Below are positions 35,023 to 45,709 of a stretch of 64,000 nucleotides of DNA, piece after piece. The DNA lies in assembly GCA_034401795.1 (NCBI GenBank), contig CM067367.1, forward strand, positions 77,018,237 through 77,082,236, given 5' to 3'. The position numbers and the translations under genes are program-made. The notes beneath the pieces are model-generated. The model had not been told where the DNA came from and ran no database searches. It was given only the letters and a program-made list of their open reading frames with translations. This DNA comes from Chaetoderma sp. LZ-2023a. Its lineage: Eukaryota > Mollusca > Caudofoveata > Chaetodermatida > Chaetodermatidae. How positions within the stretch are numbered: position 1 is the stretch's first letter; each line of letters starts with the position of its first letter.

Positions 35023-35522
35023 NNNNNNNNNNNNNNNNNNNNNNNNNNNNNNNNNNNNNNNNNNNNNNNNNNNNNNNNNNNNNNNNNNNNNNNNNNNNNN
35101 NNNNNNNNNNNNNNNNNNNNNNNNNNNNNNNNNNNNNNNNNNNNNNNNNNNNNNNNNNNNNNNNNNNNNNNNNNNNNNNNNNNNNNNNNNNNNNNNNNNN
35201 NNNNNNNNNNNNNNNNNNNNNNNNNNNNNNNNNNNNNNNNNNNNNNNNNNNNNNNNNNNNNNNNNNNNNNNNNNNNNNNNNNNNNNNNNNNNNNNNNNNN
35301 NNNNNNNNNNNNNNNNNNNNNNNNNNNNNNNNNNNNNNNNNNNNNNNNNNNNNNNNNNNNNNNNNNNNNNNNNNNNNNNNNNNNNNNNNNNNNNNNNNNN
35401 NNNNNNNNNNNNNNNNNNNNNNNNNNNNNNNNNNNNNNNNNNNNNNNNNNNNNNNNNNNNNNNNNNNNNNNNNNNNNNNNNNNNNNNNNNNNNNNNNNNN
35501 NNNNNNNNNNNNNNNNNNNNNN
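35023..35522. other. Assembly gap, 500 N
   Basis: Exactly 500 undetermined bases, a typical fixed-size placeholder, so the true gap size is unknown. Open frames across it are meaningless. Confidence 0.99.
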
Positions 35523-35578
35523 CTACCAATCAAATTAAGCACAAAATATTCAAGAGAACATTTCTTACATCGTGTTCA
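35523..35578. repeat. Right arm of a PalB hairpin at the gap edge
   Basis: ACCAATCAAATTAAGCACAA then AATATTCAAGAGAACATTTC, followed by TTACATCGTGTTCAAAAC, as at 28380-28415. The left arm must lie inside or beyond the gap. Confidence 0.65.
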
Positions 35579-35585
35579 AAACGGT

Positions 35586-35615
35586 ACTAACTAACTAACT
35601 AACTAGCTAGCTAAT

Positions 35616-35663
<48 letters not shown>

Positions 35664-35712
35664 GAACGAACGAACGAACGAACGAACGAACGAACGAACG
35701 AACGAACGAACG

Positions 35713-35759
<47 letters not shown>

Positions 35760-35844
35760 GAACTAACGAACTAACGAACTAACTAACTAACTAACTAACG
35801 AACTAACGAACTAACTAACTAACTAACTAACTAACGAACTAACG

Positions 35845-35891
<47 letters not shown>

Positions 35892-35912
35892 GAACGAACG
35901 AACGAACGAACG

Positions 35913-35955
<43 letters not shown>

Positions 35956-36116
35956 GAACGAACGAACGAACGAACGAACGACCGACCGACCGACCGACCG
36001 ACCGACCGACCGACCGACCGACCGACCGACCGACCGACCGACCGACCGACCGACCGACCGACCGACCGACCGACCGACCGACCGAACGAACGAACGAACG
36101 AACGAACGAACGAACG

Positions 36117-36150
<34 letters not shown>

Positions 36151-36176
36151 TGAACTAACGAACTAACGAACTAACG

Positions 36177-36219
<43 letters not shown>

Positions 36220-36284
36220 GAACTAACGAACTAACTAACGAACTAACTAACGAACTAACTAACGAACTAACTAACGAACTAACG

Positions 36285-36319
<35 letters not shown>

Positions 36320-36498
36320 GAACTAACTAACGAACTAACTAACGAACGAACTAACTAACGAACTAACGAACTAACGAACGAACTAACGAACTAACGAACG
36401 AACTAACGAACGAACGAACGAACGAACTAACGAACGAACGAACGAACGAACTAACGAACTAACGAACTAACGAACTAACGAACTAACGAACTAACTAT

Positions 36499-36575
<77 letters not shown>

Positions 36576-36675
36576 CAACCAACGATCCAACCAACCAATG
36601 ATCCAATCAACCAACCAACCAACCAACGATCCAACCAACTAACGATCCATAAAACCAACCAACGATCCAATCAAC
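35586..36675. repeat. Tetranucleotide array AACT / AACG / GACC, ~1.09 kb
   Basis: Blocks of (CTAA)n, (CGAA)n and (CGAC)n alternate, with mixed zones of CTAACGAA, decaying into CCAACCAACGAT at the right. Block arrangement suggests repeated local expansion from point-mutant units. Confidence 0.97.
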
Positions 36676-36789
36676 TGACCATAAAAATAATGCTTGGAAT
36701 GATAAAAACTACGTACATACGAGTGTCTATAGAGATATGACAAGTCTGGAATGGACGCTATCAGTTCCGGTCAATTTGTGTGGTTGTGA

Positions 36790-37060
36790 GTCGGGTAGTT
36801 GAAAGCTGCTCCGTTGAAAGAGGATTATGTCTTCTGGATGGTGGGGCCAGTGGATAGACTATCCGGCTTCCAAACGCTAGGCGACAGGTACCGTTGCATT
36901 GACGGGGTTCGAACCTCGCTTAGGTCGAAAATTGAAAAATGTAAAAATTACATTCCAATGATGAATGGGCTAAATCCTAGTGCCAGTGCGGCGTCAACGG
37001 CAGGGTTCATAGAACTAATGCTTGACAATAATAAAACAATAGCTACTTACCTACCCACCT
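36790..37060 (+). mobile_element. tRNA-derived SINE
   Basis: It has an A box TGGGGCCAGTGG (36842-36853) and a B box GGTTCGAACCT (36906-36916) at tRNA-like spacing, followed by a body and an AATAATAAAACAAT tail. The tRNA-like head does not fold into a proper acceptor stem, so it is a SINE rather than a tRNA gene. The right side passes directly into a (CTAC)n-(CCAA)n microsatellite. Confidence 0.65.
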
Positions 37061-37464
37061 ACCTACCTACCAACCTACCTACATACCTACCAACCAGCCA
37101 ACCAACCAACCAACCAACCAACCCAACCACCCACCCACCCACCCACCCACTAACCAATCAACCAACCAACCAACTAACTAACTTACTAACTAACTAAGAC
37201 GTTTCTGTTATTGTTTGCGAAACATGTTAACTTATATATGAGCGGCACTGCCGGATCTCAGTAATTAGATTTGTCAACATGCAGCGGCGCAAATTTCTTG
37301 GCGAGAAATTGATTGTTTGGCCGTGATAGGTGTTTGTAAATAGGATTTCCGTGTCCGATGTACAACTACCCCCTTCCGTGGAGATGGTCAGCTTTGATTC
37401 CTCGGTGTTGAAGTCTTTTTTTTTATTGGTACCAGCCATTTCGTTGCTTAGATTTAGTTAGTAT
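37061..37464 (+). repeat. Direct repeat A, left copy (~404 bp)
   Basis: A (CTAC)n-(CCAA)n microsatellite is followed by about 270 bp of unique sequence ending GATTTAGTTAGTAT. The unique part is repeated at 41391-41791 and I see no difference except one base in a T-run; the microsatellite parts differ slightly. Confidence 0.9.
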
Positions 37465-40400
37465 CCCGACCGGGAGATGGTGATCAACAAATTAAACTAA
37501 CGGGTGCAGCACTGTCGGCTAAGTTAGCACATGGAAATTGAAGCCGCACGTTGCCAGTGCGTCAATAAAATAAAAATACATATACTGCCAGAGCCGTGCT
37601 GGAGTCAGAGTACAATAGGCGTAAAAGCCTAGGATTGATTGTGACAGATGCATCCACAGATAGTCCCATATGAATCGTCAGTGTGTCAGTATATCAGACA
37701 TGTGAAAACTGGTCGGCCAATCCTTGACTTTTTAGTCTTGGTGCGGTGGTCCAGTGGAAAGATGCCTGGTTGCTGATGCTATGCGGAGTTGCAGGATGAC
37801 GGTTCGATCCCCCGACCGGGAGATGGTGATCAACAAATTAAACTAACGGGTGCAGCACTGTCGGCTAAGTTAGCACATGGAAATTGAAGCCGCACGTTGC
37901 CAGTGCGTCAATAAAATAAAAATACATATACTGCCAGAGCCGTGCTGGAGTCAGAGTACAATAGGCGTAAAAAGCCTAGGATTGATTGTGACAGATGCAT
38001 CCACAGATAGTCCCATATGAATCGTCAGTGTGTCAGTATATCAGACATGTGAAAACTGGTCGGCCAATCCTTGACTTTTTAGTCTTGGTGCGGTGGTCCA
38101 GTGGAAAGATGCCTGTTTGCTGATGCTATGCGGAGTTGCAGGCAGATTGACGGTTCGATCCCCCGACCGGGAGATGGTGATCAACAAATTAAACTAACGG
38201 GTGCAGCACTGTCGGCTAAGTTAGCACATGGAAATTGAAGCCGCACGTTGCCAGTGCGTCAATAAAATAAAAATACATATACTGCCAGAGCCGTGCTGGA
38301 GTCAGAGTACAATAGGCGTAAAAGCCTAGGATTGATTGTGACAGATGCATCCACAGATAGTCCCATATGAATCGTCAGTGTGTCAGTATATCAGACATGT
38401 GAAAACTGGTCGGCCAATCCTTGACTTTTTAGTCTTGGTGCGGTGGTCCAGTGGAAAGATGCCTGGTTGCTGATGCTATGCGGAGTTGCAGGATGACGGT
38501 TCGATCCCCCGACCGGGAGATGGTGATCAACAAATTAAACTAACGGGTGCAGCACTGTCGGCTAAGTTAGCACATGGAAATTGAAGCCGCACGTTGCCAG
38601 TGCGTCAATAAAATAAAAATACATATACTGCCAGAGCCGTGCTGGAGTCAGAGTACAATAGGCGTAAAAGCCTAGGATTGATTGTGACAGATGCATCCAC
38701 AGATAGTCCCATATGAATCGTCAGTGTGTCAGTATATCAGACATGTGAAAACTCGTCGGCCAATCCTTGACTTTTTAGTCTTGTGCGGTGGTCCAGTGGA
38801 AAGATGCCTGGTTGCTGATGCTATGCAGAGTTGCAGGATGACGGTTCGATCCCCCGACCGGGAGATGGTGATCAACAAATTAAACTAACGGGTGCAGCAC
38901 TGTCGGCTAAGTTAGCACATGGAAATTGAAGCCGCACGTTGCCAGTGCGTCAATAAAATAAAAATACATATACTGCCAGAGCCGTGCTGGAGTCAGAGTA
39001 CAATAGGCGTAAAAGCCTAGGATTGATTGTGACAGATGCATCCACAGATAGTCCCATATGAATCGTCAGTGTGTCAGTATATCAGACATGTGAAAAACTG
39101 GTCGGCCAATCCTTGACTTTTTAGTCTTGGTGCGGTGGTCCAGTGGAAAGATGCCTGGTTGCTGATGCTATGCGGAGTTGCAGGATGACGGTTCGATCCC
39201 CCGACCGGGAGATGGTGATCAACAAATTAAACTAACGGGTGCAGCACTGTCGGCTAAGTTAGCACATGGAAATTGAAGCCGCACGTTGCCAGTGCGTCAA
39301 TAAAATAAAAATACATATACTGCCAGAGCCGTGCTGGAGTCAGAGTACAATAGGCGTAAAAGCCTAGGATTGATTGTGACAGATGCATCCACAGATAGTC
39401 CCATATGAATCGTCAGTGTGTCAGTATATCAGACATGTGAAAACTGGTCGGCCAATCCTTGACTTTTTAGTCTTGGTGCGGTGGTCCAGTGGAAAGATGC
39501 CTGGTTGCTGATGCTATGCGGAGTTGCAGGATGACGGTTCGATCCCCCGACCGGGAGATGGTGATCAACAAATTAAACTAACGGGTGCAGCACTGTCGGC
39601 TAAGTTAGCACATGGAAATTGAAGCCGCACGTTGCCAGTGCGTCAATAAAATAAAAATACATATACTGCCAGAGCCGTGCTGGAGTCAGAGTACAATAGG
39701 CGTAAAAGCCTAGGATTGATTGTGACAGATGCATCCACAGATAGTCCCATATGAATCGTCAGTGTGTCAGTATATCAGACATGTGAAAACTGGTCGGCCA
39801 ATCCTTGACTTTTTAGTCTTGGTGCGGTGGTCCAGTGGAAAGATGCCTGGTTGCTGATGCTATGCGGAGTTGCAGGATGACGCTTCGATCCCCCGACTGG
39901 GAGATGGTGATCAACAAATTAAAACTAACGGGTGCAGCACTGTCGGCTAAGTTAGCACATGGAAATTGAAGCCGCACGTTGCCAGTGCGTCAATAAAATA
40001 AAAATACATATACTGCCAGAGCCGTGCTGGAGTCAGAGTACAATAGGCGTAAAAGCCTAGGATTGATTGTGACAGATGCATCCACAGATAGTCCCATATG
40101 AATCGTCAGTGTGTCAGTATATCAGACATGTGAAAACTGGTCGGCCAATCCTTGACTTTTTAGTCTTGGTGCGGTGGTCCAGTGGAAAGATGCCTGGTTG
40201 CTGATGCTATGCGGAGTTGCAGGATGACGGTTCGATCCCCCGACCGGGAGATGGTGATCAACAAATTAAACTAACGGGTGCAGCACTGTCGGCTAAGTTA
40301 GCACATGGAAATTGAAGCCGCACGTTGCCAGTGCGTCAATAAAATAAAAATACATATACTGCCAGAGCCGTGCTGGAGTCAGAGTACAATAGGCGTAAAA

Positions 40401-41391
40401 GCCTAGGATTGATTGTGACAGATGCATCCACAGATAGTCCCATATGAATCGTCAGTGTGTCAGTATATCAGACATGTGAAAACTGGTCGGCCAATCCTTG
40501 ACTTTTTAGTCTTGGTGCGGTGGTCCAGTGGAAAGATGCCTGGTTGCTGATGCTATGCGGAGTTGCAGGATGACGGTTCGATCCCCCGACCGGGAGATGG
40601 TGATCAACAAATTAAACTAACGGGTGCAGCACTGTCGGCTAAGTTAGCACATGGAAATTGAAGCCGCACGTTGCCAGTGCGTCAATAAAATAAAAATACA
40701 TATACTGCCAGAGCCGTGCTGGAGTCAGAGTACAATAGGCGTAAAAGCCTAGGATTGATTGTGACAGATGCATCCACAGATAGTCCCATATGAATCGTCA
40801 GTGTGTCAGTATATCAGACATGTGAAAACTGGTCGGCCAATCCTTGACTTTTTAGTCTTGGTGCGGTGGTCCAGTGGAAAGATGCCTGGTTGCTGATGCT
40901 ATGCGGAGTTGCAGGATGACGCTTCGATCCCCCGACTGGGAGATGGTGATCAACAAATTAAACTAACAGGTGCAGCAACTGTCGGCTAAGTTAGCACATG
41001 GAAATTGAAGCCGCACGTTGCCAGTGCGTCAATAAAATAAAAATACATATACTGCCAGAGCCGTGCTGGAGTCAGAGTACAATAGGCGTAAAAGCCTAGG
41101 ATTGATTGTGACAGATGCATCCACAGATAGTCCCATATGAATCGTCAGTGTGTCAGTATATCAGACATGTGAAAACTGGTCGGCCAATCCTTGACTTTTT
41201 AGTCTTGGTGCGGTGGTCCAGTGGAAAGATGCCTGGTTGCTGATGCTATGCGGAGTTGCAGGATGACGGTTCGATCCCCCGACCGGGAGATGGTGATCAA
41301 CAAATTAAACTAACGGGTGCAGCACTGTCGGCTAAGTTAGCACATGGAAATTGAAGCCGCACGTTGCCAGTGCGTCAATAAAATAAAAATA
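37465..41391 (+). repeat. Tandem array of ~346-bp Pol III-type monomers (11 full + 1 partial)
   Basis: The boundary CCCGACCGGG recurs at 37465, 37811, 38162, 38508, 38853, 39200, 39546, 39892, 40239, 40585, 40931 and 41278, a period of 345-351 bp. Each full monomer has an A box TGGTCCAGTGG (37747-37757 in the first) and a B box GGTTCGATCCC 54 nt downstream (37801-37811). After the B box the first T4+ run is TTTTT in GACTTTTTAGTC (37729-37733 in the first), 13 nt before the next A box. An A-rich stretch AATAAAATAAAAATAC marks a probable SINE 3' tail. The array starts and ends with the same ~113-bp B-box-to-tail piece. Monomers are almost identical. The tRNA-like part does not make a convincing acceptor stem. 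Confidence 0.95.
37735..38080 (+). ncRNA. Putative Pol III transcription unit (first full monomer of the array)
   Basis: An internal A box (37747-37757) and B box (37801-37811) match the tRNA-type Pol III consensus. No run of four or more T occurs until the T5 at about 38075-38080, so a predicted transcript would cover nearly one whole monomer (about 340 nt). The other full monomers repeat the same arrangement. Expression is inferred from promoter-like boxes only. Confidence 0.5.
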
Positions 41392-41791
41392 CCTACCTAC
41401 CAACCTACCTACATACCTACCAACCAGCCAACCAACCAACCAACCAACCAACCAACCCAACCTCCCACCCACCCACTAACCAATCAACCAACCAACCAAC
41501 TAACTAACTTACTAACTAACTAAGACGTTTCTGTTATTGTTTGCGAAACATGTTAACTTATATATGAGCGGCACTGCCGGATCTCAGTAATTAGATTTGT
41601 CAACATGCAGCGGCGCAAATTTCTTGGCGAGAAATTGATTGTTTGGCCGTGATAGGTGTTTGTAAATAGGATTTCCGTGTCCGATGTACAACTACCCCCT
41701 TCCGTGGAGATGGTCAGCTTTGATTCCTCGGTGTTGAAGTCTTTTTTTTTTATTGGTACCAGCCATTTCGTTGCTTAGATTTAGTTAGTAT
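41391..41791 (+). repeat. Direct repeat A', right copy (~401 bp)
   Basis: It is the same sequence as 37061-37464 and ends GATTTAGTTAGTAT, but then continues into unrelated sequence (ATTACGTCGTAGG) instead of another monomer. It joins directly to the A-rich tail of the last partial monomer. Confidence 0.92.
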
Positions 41792-42014
41792 ATTACGTCG
41801 TAGGCTATGTTTACAGGATTTGGTTATCTTACGTTCGCACATGGTTGAATTCACCGTTCCAGATTATCCATCTATCATCTGACGTCATATGACGTCATAA
41901 TCAGCTACGCGTCGTGTAGCATCACGTCATAATCATTACGTCATAAATGATTCTATTTGTCCGGTCTTTAACTCTTAATAGTCCGACATGTTGAACGAAT
42001 TGTATATCTCTACT

Positions 42015-42250
42015 TCTTCTTCTTTTCGTTCGCTGATCATACCGCCAGTCCTGTAAGTGACTATCGACATGATCATAAGCGTTAAGTGCGTGGATCCATG
42101 GTTTATTAGAGTGCGCCGTGCGGCCTGGAACCTCCGTCTTCAGCACTCGAAGTTTCTGTCAGGGTTACCTCACCCTTACCTCCTTTAGTCGCCTCTTACG
42201 ACACGCAGAGGATACGGAAGGTGTATTCTAAGCCCCACCTACAGGGCACA
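42015..42250 (-). mobile_element. SINE with GTCGTAAGAGGCGACTAA core
   Basis: The 236-bp insert is flanked by TATATCTCTACT at 42003-42014 and 42251-42262, a 12-bp target duplication. On the minus strand it starts near CCCTGTAGGTGGGG, carries TGTCGTAAGAGGCGACTAA and ends in an AAAAGAAGAAGAA tail. From memory this core is shared with gastropod/mollusc SINEs; the match was not tested. No A/B-box head is obvious, so it may be 5'-truncated. Confidence 0.75.
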
Positions 42251-42393
42251 TATATCTCTACTATTTAATAAACATGCTGTTGAACATTTTGAAACTAATT
42301 TGACTGGATGCTGTTGTTGCCATAGGCAGCACCAGCGCCCAGTCATGTTAGTTACAAAATATTCAATAGCTTACCTGTATGTATGGTGTATGA

Positions 42394-44447
42394 TTACTGT
42401 ATTCTGCGGCTGTAGTAGTAGAAACATCCTGCAGCGGTAATCAGTCCTTCTTTCTTCGCTTTTGCCCACTGTGTCTTGCCCTCAGCCCAAATCCTTAGCT
42501 TCCCCAGGTCCATTCTTGACTTGAGTGTAACTAATCCTGCTTTCTTGAGGTAACCTCGTAGCATACTTAGCAGATTTATGCAATGCCGTCCTCTCATGGC
42601 TATGTATTTGCTGGCTCCGAGTAGCGCGAATTCCAAGACTCTCTGCTCTGGTGTGGCTTCTGGCATCCTTAGCGCATGGCCAAACATTGACCATCTTTGC
42701 TGGGCGACTTTTACAGACAGTGGCGACGTAGTACACATCTTGTATAGTGCATCGTTGGAAATTGTACTATCTGGTCATCGGTGACCGGTGATGGTGCGTG
42801 GGTGTTTGCGGTGGCAGGCATCGAGTTTGTCTAGAGCTGCCTTTAGAGCTGCCCAGCTGTTACAGTTATACATCATCAACGATACGCAGGTTGAATTGTA
42901 TAAACGTAGTCTTTTTTATCAAGGGCACCTTTGATCTACGAACCCATAGCTTCCAGAAGGACTGGAAAGCTATGTTCCCCATGATACAGCCTGCAGTAAT
43001 GTCAGCAGTACTACAAAGCAGTGAGCTCAGGATTTTACTTTTCCTCCATGGTTCGCCGCCACGAAGTGAATCGTCATTTTCTTTAGTTTCATGTTTTGTA
43101 TGTAGGTATATGTGGGTGAATTCTGTTTTGGATTCATTCATAAAGAGATTCTCAATTTTTAGTTTGCTTGCAGCTATTGGGAGTGGTTCGTCAAGGGGTT
43201 GCCTTTCCCCGTCAATAAAGTACACATCGTCGAGATATTCCATCTCTAGCGGCATGTCCAGTATTGATACCTGGAGGGTGGGGTGTGTGTGTGTGTTTGG
43301 TCTTCTGGAATTCCCCCGCACGGATTTCAATGCAGCAGCCAGGTAACAGGTGAAAAGGGCAGGGGATATCCCATCTCCCTGTGGGGAGCCGATTAATGTC
43401 TCAAACTCTACAGATTTCACTGAGTTGACTCGTACTCTCAGCCTGGTGAATGCAAGCAATAGTCTCACTAGTCGTAGCTCATCTTCATTGCAGCTGGCCT
43501 GGCGTTTTACATCTAGGATCTTTGAGTGCTTAATTGTGTCGAAGGCTCGTGACATGGCAATGCCCATTTTGCGGAATCCTAGTTTGGACATGACTACCGA
43601 CACAAGCATGTGTTGAGCCCATACAATGTCTGCGCAGCTGCGTCCACATTTGAAGCCACTTTGACATGATCCGGTAGTCGTCGATCTTGTCTCGGATGCG
43701 CATAGGGTAACATTGGATAGGGTTTTCCGTATGCTATTAAGGAGTACAATGGGCCGCATATTGGCTGGGGGGGAGTCATTTCTTGGGCTTTTGTAGCGCG
43801 ATAGGGGCGCCTTGGCCTACAGCGGTGATGGGAATGTGGTGCATAAAAGCTGAATTGATTAGGTGCGTGATCGGTTTTGAGATAATGTCACTTGCATATT
43901 TGAATAGTTCGTTGCTCATGCCATCAGGTCCAGGTGCACGTCCATCTTTCAGGGCTTTAAGTGCCTTCTCAACTTCCGCTGTATTAATTGGTGTTAGTAA
44001 TGGCCTGGGGTCTCCTGAGAATGATTGCAAGGGCTCATATCATGGCCAGTGTACCGTTCCTTGAACCATTCTCGAATTGCCTCGGCTTTGTCCTGGTCAG
44101 TCCCGATAAACTGTCCTTCAGGGTTGTATGAGTGGTGGTGTGTAGTCACTAACTGTCAGCGCTCGGGCTGCCAGAAATATTTTGTGGCAGTCATAAGTGG
44201 CAATGATTATATCTGCTAGGGAGTCTGCTCGTTGCATAGCATGGTATTTTAAACGTTCGCTAATGTGGCGCAGAGTGTTATTGCGTTCCTGGCGTAGTTT
44301 GGTGCGATTTTCATTTTGGCCACTTTGATAGATGCGCAGACGTAATGCTTTCTGTTCTGCTGACAGTTTTACTACGAGAAGGTCGTCAGTGTACCTCGTT
44401 GTGTTGTTTGTTAGAACACCCATGGTGCTAGTAGCTGAAGATTCCAT
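42394..44447 (-). pseudogene. RTE-like LINE reverse transcriptase and C-terminus, frameshifted
   Basis: Pieces lie in three frames: 44118-44447 (linker), 43776-44030 (KALKDGRAPGPDGMSNELFK), 42866-43759 (RT core) and 42394-42738 (C-terminus, SVKVAQQRWSMFGHALRMPE). The RT core has RPIVLLNSIRK, GIAMSRAFDTI where the catalytic first Asp of motif A has become Ala, GSPQGDGISPALF (motif B) and EYLDDVYF (motif C). Frameshifts are near 44120, 44030, 42860, and in a C7/G7 homopolymer at about 43767-43773. The copy at 6545-7285 matches its last third. Confidence 0.85.
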
Positions 44448-44510
44448 AGATTTCTGTATTTTGGTTAGGGCTTCGTTTGGATCGGAGCTGACGTCGATGT
44501 TAGCTATCTG

Positions 44511-45515
44511 CTACCCGAGGGTCTCTTTATATGACATTTGAGTGTCAGTTTCGCTGATGAGCTTGGGTAAGTTGTAGGTGACTCTACCGTCTTGTCTGGT
44601 ATGGCGTTTATACATTAGGTAGAGCTGGATCATATGAAGGCGTGTAATGATTGCCTTATTGTCAGAATTGAGGTCTGTGCCACCATAGAAACGAGCATCC
44701 CGAAGTAGGGGTTTTGCTGCTGTCTTGCATAGTATGAAATCTATTTGGTCGAAGACAGCTGTTGTAGCCTTAGAACCATTTGGGGCTTTGTGATCAGCAA
44801 TGTGTTCAGTCCATGTTGTCCGGTGACGGCATGGGTGCTGGAAAGCCGTATTTGTGGCAAATAGGCCATTGGAACTAAGGAATGCCACCAGTGCATCTCC
44901 ATTGCTGTTGCGTGTGCCCTCTCCATACGATCCCATGCATAAGCCAAGTCCTAAACTTTTGTCTGCATTGCCGAATTTACCCAACTTGGAGTTGAAATCG
45001 CCACACACGAACAGTTGCCATCTAGCTGGGATAGTAATGGCGGAGCTCAGTTCTGCATAGGAGGAATCTAATATTGCTGGATTCTCTTTAGCTCTTTCGG
45101 TAGTTGGCCCATATGCATTGACTATGCGACACTTAATGGTGGTACGCTTGCACATTGGTATAGCCAGGTCGATAAAGATACATGCAACGCGATCACTGAC
45201 GTTACCAAAACTAATGACATGGTCCAATACCTTTGGTCCGATTACGAAGCCTAATCCCCGGTAAGTGGCCTGTTTTTGCTCCATGGGTACTAGCTTATGG
45301 CCTGTCTGAGGTTGCTGCTCTGAGTGTTTAGCTACCTTAGTCTCTTGAATGCGTGTAATAACGATTTTATTGTGTTCACAATCTGCACCCAAGGTTTGGC
45401 TCTTTGATGTTGCAGTCAGACCACGTACATTCCACGTAGCTATGGTAAGCTCCTGGGAAGATTGCGTCGTCCGAGGATGTCGAGCACAGTTTCTTGTTAG
45501 ATGAAGGTTAGACAT
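44511..45515 (-). pseudogene. RTE-like LINE endonuclease domain (334 codons open)
   Basis: This is the AP-endonuclease-like (EEP family) domain that nicks target DNA for target-primed reverse transcription. Visible family blocks: IATWNVRGL near the start, RIQETKV, the NAYGPT stretch, FVCGDFNSKLG in the middle, and VFDQIDFILC with a degraded TDLNSDNKAI end, where the usual SDH is SDN, so the final catalytic His is missing. The frame ends at an in-frame TAG just after KETLG; sense codons continue in the same frame beyond it. Start chosen at the first Met after the insert's left boundary. Confidence 0.85.
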
Positions 45516-45709
45516 AATCAGAGTTGCCTCTGTATGCAGATGTCAGCCCACAATCCTTGATGACTTAGTTTCACAACAAAGTTACCTGTATAGCTTTCTG
45601 GAAATTGATGGTCAGGGAGTTCAGAGATCGAGCGATCCCAACATGAGCGAGGTGTGGGTGGAGCGTAGCTAGAGATGGGTGTGTCATATTTAAAATGGAA
45701 AGGTCTATT

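Larger units (their letters stand above)
42381..45581 (-). mobile_element. RTE-like LINE, ~3.2 kb, full span with target duplication
   Basis: The 3201-bp insert sits between TTACCTGTAT at 42371-42380 and TTACCTGTAT at 45582-45591. On the minus strand it encodes an apurinic-type endonuclease, then a reverse transcriptase and a C-terminal domain, and ends ACAGTAATCATACACCATAC with a short ATAC-type tail rather than poly-A. Length, domain order, absence of a separate ORF1 and the tail are typical of the RTE group; a relative such as Proto2 is possible. Reading frames are broken, so this copy is dead. Confidence 0.88.

Noticed and set aside
34955..35542. Frames of 171-195 codons
   Set aside because: They cross the 500-N gap.
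37735..37830. True tRNA genes in each monomer
   Set aside because: A and B boxes match, but the flanks do not form a 7-bp acceptor stem and the T stem pairs poorly, so tRNA-derived rather than tRNA.
37465..41391. CRISPR-like array
   Set aside because: Units are ~346 bp and nearly identical throughout, with no variable spacers, and the genome is eukaryotic.
37061..41791. An LTR element with repeats A and A' as LTRs
   Set aside because: The repeats start in a microsatellite, lack TG...CA ends, and no gag-pol, primer site or polypurine tract lies between them.
42798..45060. Plus-strand frames of 64-182 codons over the RTE-like LINE
   Set aside because: Antisense shadows of the minus-strand LINE.
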